64,000 nt of DNA, from NCBI RefSeq assembly GCF_022026395.1, contig NZ_CP041767.1, positions 422,001 to 486,000 of the forward strand, written 5' to 3'. The notes under the pieces are model-generated. The model was not told where the DNA came from. It saw only the letters and a list, made by a program, of their open reading frames with translations, and made no database searches. Positions within the stretch are counted from its first letter, which is position 1. The number at the start of each line of letters is the position of its first letter. Below, piece after piece: positions 33,460 to 42,427 of the stretch. A program made the translations under genes and the position numbers. This stretch comes from Brevibacillus brevis (GTDB lineage Bacteria; Bacillota; Bacilli; Brevibacillales; Brevibacillaceae).

Positions 33460-34488
33460 ATGGCGTTGTTGTCTACCCCGTTTCAGTTTAAAGGACTTAG
33501 CTTGAAAAATCGGATTGTCATGCCGCCGATGTGCCAATACTCTGTGGATGCACACGATGGAACACCAACAGACTGGCACTTTGTTCATTACGTTTCTCGT
33601 GCAGTAGGCGGAACAGGTCTGATCATCGTGGAAATGACCGATGTCGAGCCGGATGGCAGAATTTCCAACGGCGATTTGGGCTTGTGGTCTGACGAGCAGA
33701 TTCCGGCGTATGCGCGAATCGTCTCCGAGGTTCAAAAGTATGGGGCCAAAATTGGCATACAGATTGCTCATGCGGGTCGCAAAGCGGAAGACGCAGAAGT
33801 GCCTGTATCGGCGTCCGCGATCGCTTTCCCAGGGGGGCGCTACAAAACGCCACGAGCGTTGACGACAGCAGAGGTTAAGCAAATGGTCGTCAAGTTCCAG
33901 GACTCAGCGAGACGTGCGGTGGAAGCAGGGTTTGATACCATTGAAATCCATGGTGCGCACGGATACTTGATTCACCAGTTCCACTCTCCTTTGACCAATC
34001 AGCGAGACGATGAGTACGGGCGGGATAAAGCGCTGTTTGGCGTGGAAATTATTCAGGCGATCAAAGAGGTCATTCCAGCTGACATGCCGCTGATCATGCG
34101 TGTCTCAGCCGTAGAGTACGTGGATGGTGGGTATGGGCTGGATTACAGCACAGAGCTTTGCCGCCGTTACAAGGAAGCTGGCGTGGATATTTTCCATATA
34201 TCCAGCGGCGGGGAAGGACCGATTGGTTCAGCAGGTCGCCCAGGTGTTCATCCTGGCTATCAAGTACCATTGGCACGTGCAATTAAGCAGGCATTGGATA
34301 TCCCGGTCATTGCTGTCGGCAACCTCGATGATCCGAAAGTGGCGGAAGCATCGATTGGCAATGGCGATACGGATTTGGTAGCAGTCGGACGCGGCATGCT
34401 GCGTGATCCTTATTGGGCACTGCATGCGATTCATGAGCTGTCGGCGGATGAGTTGCAGCCACCGAAGCAATATTCGAGAGCGTTTTAA
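33460..34488 (+). CDS. namA: NADPH dehydrogenase, old yellow enzyme family (NamA/YqjM-like)
   Basis: 342 residues from ATG 33460, nine bases after AAGGAG. FMN-binding TIM barrel that reduces activated C=C bonds. Visible family motifs are KNRIVMPPMCQYSVDAHDG near the N-terminus, QIAHAGRKAE, the substrate-binding pair in EIHGAHGYLIHQF (His-x2-His), and DLVAVGRGMLRDPYW near the C-terminus. MCQYS with Cys is typical of the YqjM class, in which this Cys tunes FMN redox potential. Preceded by repeat copy 1. Confidence 0.93.
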   Translation: MALLSTPFQFKGLSLKNRIVMPPMCQYSVDAHDGTPTDWHFVHYVSRAVGGTGLIIVEMTDVEPDGRISNGDLGLWSDEQIPAYARIVSEVQKYGAKIGIQIAHAGRKAEDAEVPVSASAIAFPGGRYKTPRALTTAEVKQMVVKFQDSARRAVEAGFDTIEIHGAHGYLIHQFHSPLTNQRDDEYGRDKALFGVEIIQAIKEVIPADMPLIMRVSAVEYVDGGYGLDYSTELCRRYKEAGVDIFHISSGGEGPIGSAGRPGVHPGYQVPLARAIKQALDIPVIAVGNLDDPKVAEASIGNGDTDLVAVGRGMLRDPYWALHAIHELSADELQPPKQYSRAF

Positions 34489-34504
34489 TCAGGTAAAAGA
34501 GCGC

Positions 34505-34548
34505 TGGGCTTTCCTTTCGACTGCATGGGTCGGGGGAGAGCCCTTTTC
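34505..34548 (+). terminator. Intrinsic terminator
   Basis: Interrupted stem beginning GGGCT and closing AGCCC with inner pairs CC/GG and CGAC/GGTCG, followed by TTTTCT. Confidence 0.7.
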
Positions 34549-34560
34549 TATGGTGAATCC

Positions 34561-34610
34561 TTGACACTTATTTACAGTCGGTTTAAGATAAATGTCAGTC
34601 AGTACTGACA
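34561..34610 (+). promoter_or_regulatory. tetR promoter with operator
   Basis: TTGACA (34561-34566), 17-base spacer, TAAGAT (34584-34589). Directly downstream at the expected start site lies TGTCAGTCAGTACTGACA (34593-34610), which contains the perfect 12-bp palindrome GTCAGTACTGAC. The same 20-base word recurs before the MFS gene, so this is very probably the TetR operator. Confidence 0.85.
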
Positions 34611-34635
34611 ATCACTTCCGGGGATGAGGATAGCA

Positions 34636-35226
34636 ATGAGCAGCAGCAAAAGTCTTACAAGCAGTGAAAAACTGATGATAGCCGCAATCGATCTCATCGC
34701 GGAAAGAGGTTACAACGGCGTAACCACGCAAGAAATCGCCACTGCGGCAGGATTGAGCGAGAAGACGTTGTTTCGTCACTTCGGCAGCAAGCGGAATTTG
34801 CTGGAGAGCGCCTTTGACCGTTTTCATTACACGGAAGGACTGACAAAGCTTTTCGCGGAGAAGCTTACGTGGAATTTGCGCGAGGATTTGCTTTTAATCA
34901 GCCGAACGTATCACGAAATGATGAACCGCAATCGGAAAATGATTTTGATTAGCATTAAGGATGAGGCCCATTTGCCCGGATTCCGCGAGCGGACCCAAAA
35001 GCACCCGCGACAATTGATGGTACTGTTTACAGATTACTTCAAAGAGATGGGTAAAAAGGGCAAGATGATCCAAACAAACCCGGAGGCACAGGCAACTGCC
35101 TTTATGGTTATGAATTTCGGGGCGTTTTTGAACGATCTGGATGGCACTAGCAATTTTTCAGGGGTATCCCTGGATGTATTTATCGAAGAGAGTGTAGAGG
35201 TTTTCGCTAGGGGTTTGACTCCCTAG
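34636..35226 (+). CDS. TetR-family repressor
   Basis: 196 residues from ATG 34636 (GAGGA upstream; ATG 34624 is an alternative). N-terminal helix-turn-helix of TetR type (YNGVTTQEIATAAGLSEKTL, FRHFGSKRNLL, residues ~25-60), helical ligand-binding C-terminal domain. Operators in front of this gene and of the next gene (MFS pump) show a self-controlled drug-responsive pair. The stop codon lies inside a terminator stem (35207-35233), so the pump gene has its own transcript. Confidence 0.9.
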   Translation: MSSSKSLTSSEKLMIAAIDLIAERGYNGVTTQEIATAAGLSEKTLFRHFGSKRNLLESAFDRFHYTEGLTKLFAEKLTWNLREDLLLISRTYHEMMNRNRKMILISIKDEAHLPGFRERTQKHPRQLMVLFTDYFKEMGKKGKMIQTNPEAQATAFMVMNFGAFLNDLDGTSNFSGVSLDVFIEESVEVFARGLTP

Positions 35227-35233
35227 TTTTTTT
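35207..35233 (+). terminator. Terminator overlapping the tetR stop codon
   Basis: CTAGGG / CCCTAG stem followed by seven T; the TAG stop is part of the right arm. Ribosomes finishing translation may influence folding. Confidence 0.75.
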
Positions 35234-35243
35234 ACAACCCAAA

Positions 35244-35261
35244 TGTCAGTCAGTACTGACA
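35244..35261. promoter_or_regulatory. TetR operator of the MFS pump
   Basis: TGTCAGTCAGTACTGACA, identical to the site in front of tetR, 40 bases before the pump start codon. Confidence 0.85.
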
Positions 35262-35300
35262 GTCAGAACGTGAATAACAAAGTGAAAGGAAAGATGCGGC

Positions 35301-36680
35301 ATGGAAGCGACAAAAACGCAGCAGAACAGGGACATATTAATCCGAATCTTGATGTTTACCCTGGTCATATCCTCCATGAGTGCTTTGGTGTTTAACATTG
35401 CACTCCCGGAAATTAGCAAGGAGTTTGGTTTGAGCATAGCGCAGGTGAGCTGGCTATCGACTGCATATGGATTGTTATACGCGATCGGAACTGTGACGTA
35501 TGGCAAGCTGGCGGATCGATACAAGCTCAAGAATTTGTTGACGTTTGGACTCATGTTGTTTACGGCGGGTTCGTTTTTCGGTTTGGTCTCCGATTCCTTT
35601 GCGATGGCTCTTTTCGGGAGGTGCTTGCAGGCAGTAGGGGCGGCTGTCATTCCGGCTACTGCGATGCTCATTCCTTTGCGATATTTCCCGCCCGAGAGCA
35701 GAGGTTCTGTTTTAGGAAGAACGGCAGTAGGATTGGCTCTTGGCGGTGCACTCGGTCCTGTCTTCGCGGCTTTAATCGTCAGCTTTGCTCATTGGCGCTG
35801 GCTGTTTTCCATACCGCTCCTGATCTTGCTTACGCTGCCGTTCTACCGTAAATATTTGGAGGATGAAGAGATCGCAGCTGGTGGGAATTTTGATTGGGTG
35901 GGTGGCTCCTTGCTTGCGATCAGCGTGACGTCACTGCTTTTGGGAGTAACGAATGGGTCGTGGTGGTTTGCATTGGGCAGTTTGGTTACATTGCTTCTGT
36001 TCGTCGTACGAATTCGTTCGGTAGCTGATCCGTTTGTCCAGCCGAAGGTTTTTGCCAACAAGCAGTATACAATCGGGATTCTGATGGCATTTCTCATAAA
36101 TGGAATGGGGATATCGCTTTATTATCTCAGCCCGCTGCTCTTGGCTCAGGTGCAGCAGCTATCGACGAGCTGGATCGGCTTTGTGATGGTTCCAGCGGCC
36201 GTCGCTTCGGCATTGCTTGGTCGTGTGGGAGGAAAGCTCGCGGATAGGCGGGGGAATGCTTTTCTGTATTTCGTTGCGTCTAGCTTACTGATTAGCTGCT
36301 TTGGGTTGTTGTCTACTTTCACAAGCACCGCAGTTTTAGGCATTGCATTCTTTTTGATCCTTGGCAATGTGGGGCAGTCTTTTATGCAAATCTCGATGGC
36401 GAACTCGATCTCGAGGACGTTGACGAAGGAGCAGGCAGGAGTAGGCATGGGGATCTTTTCGATGCTGAGCTTCATTTCTATGGGGATCGCGTCTGCGGTA
36501 TACAGCAAAGTGATCGATCTTGGCGCGACAACCAATTGGAACCCGGTGAATCCTTATACGAGCGGCTTTATTTACAGCAATATTTATTGGATGATGGCCC
36601 TGATGCACGTGTGTCTGATGGTCTTCTACTACTTTCAGTTCGGTAGGGTTAAAAGACATAGCCTTCTGGCGGATAGCTGA
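35301..36680 (+). CDS. MFS multidrug/tetracycline-type efflux pump (DHA2, TetL-like)
   Basis: 459 residues with about 14 membrane helices. Motif A-like loop YGKLADRYKLKN, the antiporter-type segment GLALGGALGPVFAALI, and C-terminal EQAGVGMGIFSMLSF place it with Tet(L)/Tet(38)-like 14-helix exporters. Actual substrate is unknown. The preceding TetR protein and the shared operator show that it is inducible. It starts behind GTGAAAGGAAAG. Confidence 0.87.
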   Translation: MEATKTQQNRDILIRILMFTLVISSMSALVFNIALPEISKEFGLSIAQVSWLSTAYGLLYAIGTVTYGKLADRYKLKNLLTFGLMLFTAGSFFGLVSDSFAMALFGRCLQAVGAAVIPATAMLIPLRYFPPESRGSVLGRTAVGLALGGALGPVFAALIVSFAHWRWLFSIPLLILLTLPFYRKYLEDEEIAAGGNFDWVGGSLLAISVTSLLLGVTNGSWWFALGSLVTLLLFVVRIRSVADPFVQPKVFANKQYTIGILMAFLINGMGISLYYLSPLLLAQVQQLSTSWIGFVMVPAAVASALLGRVGGKLADRRGNAFLYFVASSLLISCFGLLSTFTSTAVLGIAFFLILGNVGQSFMQISMANSISRTLTKEQAGVGMGIFSMLSFISMGIASAVYSKVIDLGATTNWNPVNPYTSGFIYSNIYWMMALMHVCLMVFYYFQFGRVKRHSLLADS

Positions 36681-36751
36681 TCTTTTGTTCATTCAGGCTT
36701 AAATACTTTATGTGGTAGACTAAAGCAAAAAAGGAAGGGGGTTCCTGCTCG

Positions 36752-38137
36752 GTGCGAGAACTTGCTGCCATTCGTTTTACAGAGGGAGAGCCATTGTTCA
36801 TCCAAATCTATCACTTTATCAAAGACGAAATATTGCGTAACCAAATCGCGTATGAAGAGTTTCTACCCTCGATAAGAAGCTGTGCCCAATCGCTTGCTGT
36901 CAGCAAAAACACGGTAGAAGTCGCGTATCAGCTACTGGTATCGGAAGGGTACGTCACTAGCATTCCGAAAAAAGGGTATCAGGTGACGTACAAGGCAGAA
37001 CCTCCTTTCGGGCAGCATGTAACAGAACGAGATGACCCTCGTATATCGCCGATTCGCTATGATTTTCGCTACGGCAACATCGAGCTGGGGGCATTCCCCT
37101 TTCATCCGTGGAATAAGCTGCGCAACAAGCTCATTGCCTACCATCAGCGAACGTATATGGTGGAGGGGCTGGCACAGGGCGAATACTCCTTGCGAAAAGA
37201 ACTCTCGAAATTGCTGCATGAAACGAGAGGAGTCCTCGCTACGCCGGAGCAGATCATTATTGGAGCCACTCCGCAACAGTTGGTGTCGATGATCGTCCAG
37301 CTTCTGGACAGAGAGAAGCATGTGATTGGCGTCGAAAATCCGGGCTATGATGGTGCGAGAAATACGTTTCTCAACGGTGGCTACCGGGTACACGGTATTT
37401 CTTTGGACACAGACGGTGTATCCATCGAAGAGCTGAGACAAAGCGGGGCAAACATCATGTACGTGAGTCCTTCCCAGCAATTCATCAACAAAATGACGAT
37501 GCCTTTGGAGAAAAGAAAGCAATTGACCCTATGGGCGCAATCTATCGCGCATTCTTATTTGGTGGAGGATGACTACGAATGGGAGTTTAAATATCAAGAG
37601 AGCTACATTCCTTCGATCCAGAGTCTGTCTCCCCAAAAAGTTGTTTACATTGGGCGACTTTCCAAAGCATTGCTGCCGCTCGTAAACGTCAGCTACGTTG
37701 TCCTTCCTTACGAGCTGTTATCGCGTTTTCACCAGCGGGTACCTGAATACGATCAGCCTGTTTCCCGCCTGGACCAATTGACGCTAGCGGCGTATTTGTC
37801 CGATGGCTATTGGCATAGACACTTGCAGCACATGCGAAAAAACTATGTGGAAAAGCGAGAGGTGTTTCTTCAGGCAGTCGCTCGCTACATGGACAGACGT
37901 GTGGAAATAGAAGGCAAGGATACGGGGCTGCATGTATTTTTGACCGTAAAAAGTCAGTGTACAGAAGCGGAACTCATGGAGCGTGCCTATCAAAAAGGCG
38001 TAAAAGTCTACGGAACTGCCCGATACTGGCTGCATGATACACGGGAGCATCCGACGGTATTGCTAGGGTACGGAGCATTGACCCCCGAAGATATTCAGGA
38101 GGGTATTCGCTCGTTGGCCAGCGCCTGGTTCGAGTAA
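36752..38137 (+). CDS. MocR-type regulator (GntR HTH + PLP aminotransferase-like domain)
   Basis: 461 residues from GTG 36752 behind AAGGAAGGGGG. N-terminal GntR winged helix (FLPSIRSCAQSLAVSKNTVE, residues ~30-75) joined to a fold-type-I aminotransferase domain. The PLP-binding Lys is in YIGRLSKALLPLVNVSYVVL and the phosphate-binding region EDDYEWEFKY is present. MocR proteins such as PdxR and GabR sense PLP or amino acids. No pdx or gab genes adjoin, so the target is unknown; HAD and M24 genes follow in the same direction. Confidence 0.88.
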   Translation: MRELAAIRFTEGEPLFIQIYHFIKDEILRNQIAYEEFLPSIRSCAQSLAVSKNTVEVAYQLLVSEGYVTSIPKKGYQVTYKAEPPFGQHVTERDDPRISPIRYDFRYGNIELGAFPFHPWNKLRNKLIAYHQRTYMVEGLAQGEYSLRKELSKLLHETRGVLATPEQIIIGATPQQLVSMIVQLLDREKHVIGVENPGYDGARNTFLNGGYRVHGISLDTDGVSIEELRQSGANIMYVSPSQQFINKMTMPLEKRKQLTLWAQSIAHSYLVEDDYEWEFKYQESYIPSIQSLSPQKVVYIGRLSKALLPLVNVSYVVLPYELLSRFHQRVPEYDQPVSRLDQLTLAAYLSDGYWHRHLQHMRKNYVEKREVFLQAVARYMDRRVEIEGKDTGLHVFLTVKSQCTEAELMERAYQKGVKVYGTARYWLHDTREHPTVLLGYGALTPEDIQEGIRSLASAWFE

Positions 38138-38149
38138 CAGAGCAGCTTT

Positions 38150-38219
38150 CTGTCCCACTCATCTTGAACAATCTGTCCCTTTGGCCTCGGACGGCTATCC
38201 ATTACGATGGATGGGACAG
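38150..38219. repeat. Inverted repeat between mocR-type gene and HAD gene
   Basis: CTGTCCCA (38150-38157) and TGGGACAG (38212-38219) flank a 54-base loop, with a further CTGTCCC copy inside. Could be a regulator site or a weak hairpin; unproved. Confidence 0.3.
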
Positions 38220-38240
38220 CTATTAGAAAGGGTGGGAAAA

Positions 38241-39014
38241 ATGAAATTTATTTTTGATCTGGACGGGACGATCTGCTTCAAGGGTCAACCGATCTCTACA
38301 AACATTTTGGATAGCCTGCTTGCACTCGAACAGGCGGGACATGCCGTAGGTTTTGCCTCCGCAAGACCGTGCCGTGACATGCTGCCTGTCCTCGATGAGC
38401 GGTTTGCCAACCATCTCCTCATTGGCGCGAATGGAGCGATGACACATCACCAAGGGAGCTTGCAGGGCAGCGTGCCGATCCCGGATCGTCTGGCGCAAGA
38501 AATCATCAGCATTCTCGAGGATTTTCGCGCGCAGTATTTCATCGATGACTCGTGGAATTACGCACATAATTGTATGTCGACGCATCCTTTTTTGAGCAAT
38601 ATCGATCCCAATCGGACAGCCAGCCGCGTGGACGTGGATCAACTGAATGCCGTGCTGAAAATCCTGATTTTATCGTGTGACCGTCACGAAGAATTGATGA
38701 AGAGAATCAAGGAACTAGACGTTACGCTGCATTATCATTCCGCAGAAGGCATTCTCGACCTCACGTATCGGGGGGTGAATAAATGGGCTGCCCTGAATCG
38801 TTTCGATGTGGCAGGGGAGCCGTTCATTTGCTTTGGTAATGACATGAATGATTTGCCGCTGTTTGAAAAAGCGCATCATTCCGTATTGATTGGCGACTAT
38901 GAGCCGCTTCTTCCACTGGCAAAGGAAAAAATTACGATGGATGATCAAGTGGAGCAATCCATTGTCGCAAAATTGCGAGAGCTAGGAGAGAAGTATGAGT
39001 TAGCTCTTCCGTAA
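38241..39014 (+). CDS. HAD-family phosphatase (Cof/type IIB)
   Basis: 257 residues from ATG 38241 (GAAAGGGTGGG upstream); the 20-codon upstream extension is not supported. The catalytic motif I DLDGTI begins at residue 6, motif II-like FASARP follows, a type IIB cap domain lies between ~80 and 180, and the metal-binding motif IV is CFGNDMNDLPLF. Such enzymes dephosphorylate sugar phosphates or PLP-like cofactors in the cytosol. Since a MocR-type PLP protein precedes it, a link to B6 metabolism is possible but speculative. Confidence 0.88.
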   Translation: MKFIFDLDGTICFKGQPISTNILDSLLALEQAGHAVGFASARPCRDMLPVLDERFANHLLIGANGAMTHHQGSLQGSVPIPDRLAQEIISILEDFRAQYFIDDSWNYAHNCMSTHPFLSNIDPNRTASRVDVDQLNAVLKILILSCDRHEELMKRIKELDVTLHYHSAEGILDLTYRGVNKWAALNRFDVAGEPFICFGNDMNDLPLFEKAHHSVLIGDYEPLLPLAKEKITMDDQVEQSIVAKLRELGEKYELALP

Positions 39015-39034
39015 ACGGAAAAGGAGGCCATCAA

Positions 39035-39730
39035 ATGATGAATCCATTATTGGAGAAGAGACATCAGGCACTGCGCGAAGCAGAGACCAAAGCAGAGTTT
39101 TTATTTGCCACCATCGAAGAGAAGGGAATCATTCGCAGCGGTGTGACGGAAAAAGAGATCAACAAGGAGATTTACGAGCTGGCCTTTCAATTGTTCGGGA
39201 TCAAAAAATATTGGCATAAGCGAATTGTGCGAGCGGGCAGAAACACGCTGTATCCGTACAGAGAAAACCCACCGAATTTGACTGTCTCCCCTGAAGATAT
39301 TGTCTTTCTCGATTTCGGGCCCATTTTTGAGGACTGGGAAGCTGATCTTGGTCGGACGTATGTGCTTGGAAATGATCCGGTAAAACAAAAGCTACGCGAC
39401 GATATTGAAAAAGCGTGGGACGAGGGCAAGACTTACTTTTTGTCCAAGCCGGATATTACGAGCAGTGAGCTGTTTGCCTACATGTGCGAGCTCGCAAAAG
39501 CATACGGTTGGGAGTACGGCGGTCCACACGCAGGACATCTCATCGGCGAATTCCCGCATGAAAAAATCCAAGGCGATGATATCGATAATTACATTCACCC
39601 AGACAACCACAAGCCGATGAGAGAACCAGATCAGCACGGTCAGCCGCGCGATTGGATCTTGGAGGTTCATTTTATTGATCGGGAACGGGAAATCGGGGGA
39701 TTTGTGGAGAAGCTGTTGACGGTAGAGTAA
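39035..39730 (+). CDS. M24-family metallopeptidase
   Basis: 231 residues, start behind GGAAAAGGAGG. Pita-bread fold of methionine aminopeptidase/prolidase type. Metal ligands appear as Asp in FLDFGPIFEDW, Asp in EADLGRTYVLG, His in GGPHAGHLIGEF, Glu in ILEVHF and a final Glu in the C-terminal GGFVEKLL segment. The protein lacks the N-terminal domain of Xaa-Pro aminopeptidases. Twenty bases after the HAD gene, so probably one operon with it. Confidence 0.85.
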   Translation: MMNPLLEKRHQALREAETKAEFLFATIEEKGIIRSGVTEKEINKEIYELAFQLFGIKKYWHKRIVRAGRNTLYPYRENPPNLTVSPEDIVFLDFGPIFEDWEADLGRTYVLGNDPVKQKLRDDIEKAWDEGKTYFLSKPDITSSELFAYMCELAKAYGWEYGGPHAGHLIGEFPHEKIQGDDIDNYIHPDNHKPMREPDQHGQPRDWILEVHFIDREREIGGFVEKLLTVE

Positions 39731-39736
39731 GAGGAA

Positions 39737-39771
39737 TAAAAAAACGCCTTTTCCAATCAGGAAAGGGCGTT
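39737..39771. terminator. Bidirectional intrinsic terminator
   Basis: AACGCC..GGCGTT stem with long A-run on the left; strong for the minus-strand ABC operon and weaker for the plus-strand peptidase operon. Confidence 0.8.
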
Positions 39772-39796
39772 TAATATGTAACTCTCCTTTGTCTAA

Positions 39797-40612
39797 CTAA
39801 TACATCACCATGTTCCCGGTCTTTTTCATATGCTTCTCCGCTTGCTTCAATAACAAGACGGTCGCTGTCACGAGCACCAGCAGAACAGCGGCGAGAAGTC
39901 CCATACTTGGCAACATGGTTTGCAACGACGCTCCCTCCATCAGCAGCTCGCGAATCAACTGAAGCGCGTAGGTCAAGGGAAAGCAAAAGGAAATGACCTT
40001 GGCCCAAACCGGAAAGGCCATCGGGGGCAGACGGACACCAGAAAAGATCAGCATCGGCTCATCCAAAACGGTGTACAGAAAGCTCGCGTCGCGTGAAAAC
40101 AGAAAGAGCACACAGAGAAAGCCGCCCCAGACGATGGCCGATACAAGCAAAATGAGGAAGGCGAGTGGAGGCGCCCACCAGCCGCTCAATTGAATGCCAT
40201 CGACAAAAAACAAGGCTAACAGGGCGAAGCAAAAGAACAGCCAGACCCCTTCGATCAGCGAGGAAAGTGAACGCCCGTACAGAAAAGCGAGTCGGTTGAC
40301 CGGGCTGATGAAGATCATTTCCATGGTTCCCGCTTGCCGTTCAAAGCTCATTTGCCAGGATGACTGCACCAGGCACCAATAAAAGATGTAGCCTAAATAA
40401 CCAGTCAACAGGAACAGCGGCAACTGTTCGTAGCTGATGAACCGGGCTAGCGGGGAATCAGCTCCCATACGGAACGGTGCAAACGAATAATAAGCGGTCA
40501 CGAAATTAATGACAGGCCAGACCAAGAGCGAGAAGTAGATCATTTTGCTGTGAAACGAATGGCGATGCTCCTTGATGATTTCGGCCAAAAGCAGGCTGCC
40601 TAGCTGTTTCAT
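39797..40612 (-). CDS. ABC-2 type permease
   Basis: 271 residues, six predicted membrane helices, ABC2_membrane type layout. Start overlaps the ATPase stop by ATGA, so it is translated with it. Together with the ATPase (40609-41595) and a second permease (41617-42426) it forms a complete exporter with two different membrane subunits. Exported substrate unknown; family members export drugs, polysaccharides or lipids. Confidence 0.85.
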   Translation of the reverse strand: MKQLGSLLLAEIIKEHRHSFHSKMIYFSLLVWPVINFVTAYYSFAPFRMGADSPLARFISYEQLPLFLLTGYLGYIFYWCLVQSSWQMSFERQAGTMEMIFISPVNRLAFLYGRSLSSLIEGVWLFFCFALLALFFVDGIQLSGWWAPPLAFLILLVSAIVWGGFLCVLFLFSRDASFLYTVLDEPMLIFSGVRLPPMAFPVWAKVISFCFPLTYALQLIRELLMEGASLQTMLPSMGLLAAVLLVLVTATVLLLKQAEKHMKKTGNMVMY

Positions 40613-41595
40613 GCGCCCCTCCGATCTGCCATGTGCAGGATGACGTCCTCCAGTGATGGCTGTTGGGTAGAGAGACGCAAGACAGGGGACTGGTGAGCAG
40701 CCAAGAGGGAAAGCAGCGGAGTTGTCATATCCGTTTTTCCTCGTAATGTCACTTCCCAGGTCTGCTCGTCTGTTTCTGCGATTTCACGCGAGCCGCCGTA
40801 ATCTTGAGCCAGCTGGCGCAGATCGTAATCGAGCGAGTCGGAGAGAGAGGGGATCACTACCTGTAAGGCTGTATCCAGGTGGAGCGATTTGGTCAGGTGC
40901 TCCGGTGTATCATGCGCCACGAGCTTTCCTTTATCGATGATGTATACCTCGTCACAAAGCTCTTCTACCTCATGAATGTAGTGGCTGGTCAACAGAATGG
41001 CTTTTCCGTGCTGGGAAGCGAGTTCACTTACATGCTTGCGAAGCTGTCGGGCGATGGGGGCGTCCAAGCCGAGAGTCGGTTCGTCCAGAAACAGGTAACG
41101 CGGGTCATTGATCAGGCCACGGGCGATTTGCAGTCGTTGCTTCATGCCTTTGGAATAACGCTCGACAGGGGTGTTGGCGGCCTCATACAGGCCAACCTGC
41201 AAAAGCAATGCATCGATCCGATGGCGCAGTTCCTGCCCTTGCAAACCGTATAGACTTCCGAAATATTGCAGGTTTTCCCGTCCTGTCAGCCGCCAGTACA
41301 GCATGCGCTCTCCACCGGCGATCATGTTGACCTTGGCTTTGACGAAACGATCGTCCTTTACCGCGTCATATCCGTCTACCGTGATCGTGCCGCTGGTCGG
41401 GGTGAGTAGTGTGGAGCACATCTTGATCGTTGTTGTTTTTCCTGCACCATTAATGCCTAACAATCCAATAATTTTGCCGGGTACCATGCGAAAGGACAGA
41501 TCAGCGACTGCCTCGACCTCTGTCCATTGTTGGCGAAACCAACCTTTTTTCTCCTTCACCCGGTATACCTTCCGTACATTTTCTGCAATCAGCAT
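40609..41595 (-). CDS. ABC transporter ATP-binding protein (DRA/ABC-2 exporter)
   Basis: 328 residues. Walker A GLLGINGAGKTT (44-55), signature YSKGMKQRLQIARG, Walker B RYLFLDEPTLGLD and the H-loop LLTSHYIHEVEEL are intact. The ~100-residue C-terminal extension beyond the ATPase core is typical of drug-resistance type ABC-2 exporters (DrrA-like). Third-from-first gene in an operon controlled by a large ArsR-type regulator; 21 bases after the preceding permease gene. Confidence 0.93.
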   Translation of the reverse strand: MLIAENVRKVYRVKEKKGWFRQQWTEVEAVADLSFRMVPGKIIGLLGINGAGKTTTIKMCSTLLTPTSGTITVDGYDAVKDDRFVKAKVNMIAGGERMLYWRLTGRENLQYFGSLYGLQGQELRHRIDALLLQVGLYEAANTPVERYSKGMKQRLQIARGLINDPRYLFLDEPTLGLDAPIARQLRKHVSELASQHGKAILLTSHYIHEVEELCDEVYIIDKGKLVAHDTPEHLTKSLHLDTALQVVIPSLSDSLDYDLRQLAQDYGGSREIAETDEQTWEVTLRGKTDMTTPLLSLLAAHQSPVLRLSTQQPSLEDVILHMADRRGA

Positions 41596-41616
41596 GATTG
41601 TTGACCTCCTCGTTTG

Positions 41617-42426
41617 TTATCCAAAAATCGATTCCATGACGCGTTTTTCCATCCGACGTATGCCCCACACCCCGATGACGAGATAGACGAGGGACAGGGC
41701 TGCCATATGAAATAGCTGTGGGGAAACAGCATGCAGCGGGGCTCCTTGAATCACGCATTGCCGAAAAGCATCCAACGCAGGCGCGAGCGGCATGATGAGA
41801 CCGAGTGGTTGCACCCATTCAGGCAAATACGGAATCGGAAACGTTACCCCACTGACAAAGGCCATCACGGCAAACAGCGTGTTTTGTGTGATGTACGTAT
41901 CGCGGAACCAAAGCATGAGACTGCCCAAAACGAGCGCCTGGCAAAAGAAAGCCCCTGTAGACAATATCCAGACAAGAACGGCGCTCCATACGTTCGTGTG
42001 AGAGAGCGTGAGTCCGAACAGCGCCCCCACCAACACAATCACTGAAAATTCAAACAGAGTACGCATGAGCTGTTGAGCGACATTCCCCAAAAAGTATCCT
42101 CTGCGCAAGGAAGGGGTGAGCAAAACCGCCTCCAAGGTCCCTTCCCGTAGCTCCGTAATGAGAGAACGGCTGACATTCATCAAGGTAGAGACGGCAAACG
42201 CATAAAAAGCTCCGCCGAGGATGGCGTACGACAAGTAATCGGACGAGCCGGTGAGATATGCGAAATTTTCGTCCAACTGCCCGGCAAATAAATAGTGATA
42301 GGCGAAAAAGGCGAACAGCACCGTATACACCCCGGAAAAAATGTGGCCGATGACAAACGACCACGGATAGGCACGAATCATTACGCGGGTATTGCGGATA
42401 AAGGTAGCTTTGGCGACATGAAACAC
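41617..42426 (-). CDS. ABC-2 type permease
   Basis: 269 residues from GTG 42426, behind GGAGG with a 7-base spacer and one base after the stop of the regulator gene. Six membrane helices; ELREGTLEAVLLTP and LPEWVQPLGLIMPLAPALDA are typical of the ABC-2 permease family (the second resembles the conserved PxPxWL-type region before the last helices). Partner of the second permease and ATPase downstream. The longer in-frame extension upstream overlaps the regulator and is rejected. Confidence 0.85.
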   Translation of the reverse strand: MFHVAKATFIRNTRVMIRAYPWSFVIGHIFSGVYTVLFAFFAYHYLFAGQLDENFAYLTGSSDYLSYAILGGAFYAFAVSTLMNVSRSLITELREGTLEAVLLTPSLRRGYFLGNVAQQLMRTLFEFSVIVLVGALFGLTLSHTNVWSAVLVWILSTGAFFCQALVLGSLMLWFRDTYITQNTLFAVMAFVSGVTFPIPYLPEWVQPLGLIMPLAPALDAFRQCVIQGAPLHAVSPQLFHMAALSLVYLVIGVWGIRRMEKRVMESIFG

Positions 42427-42427
42427 G

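Noticed and set aside
33205..33882. Long minus-strand frame spanning repeat copy 1 and the old yellow enzyme gene
   Set aside because: It is antisense to a certain gene, lacks a ribosome-binding site and has no recognisable domain.
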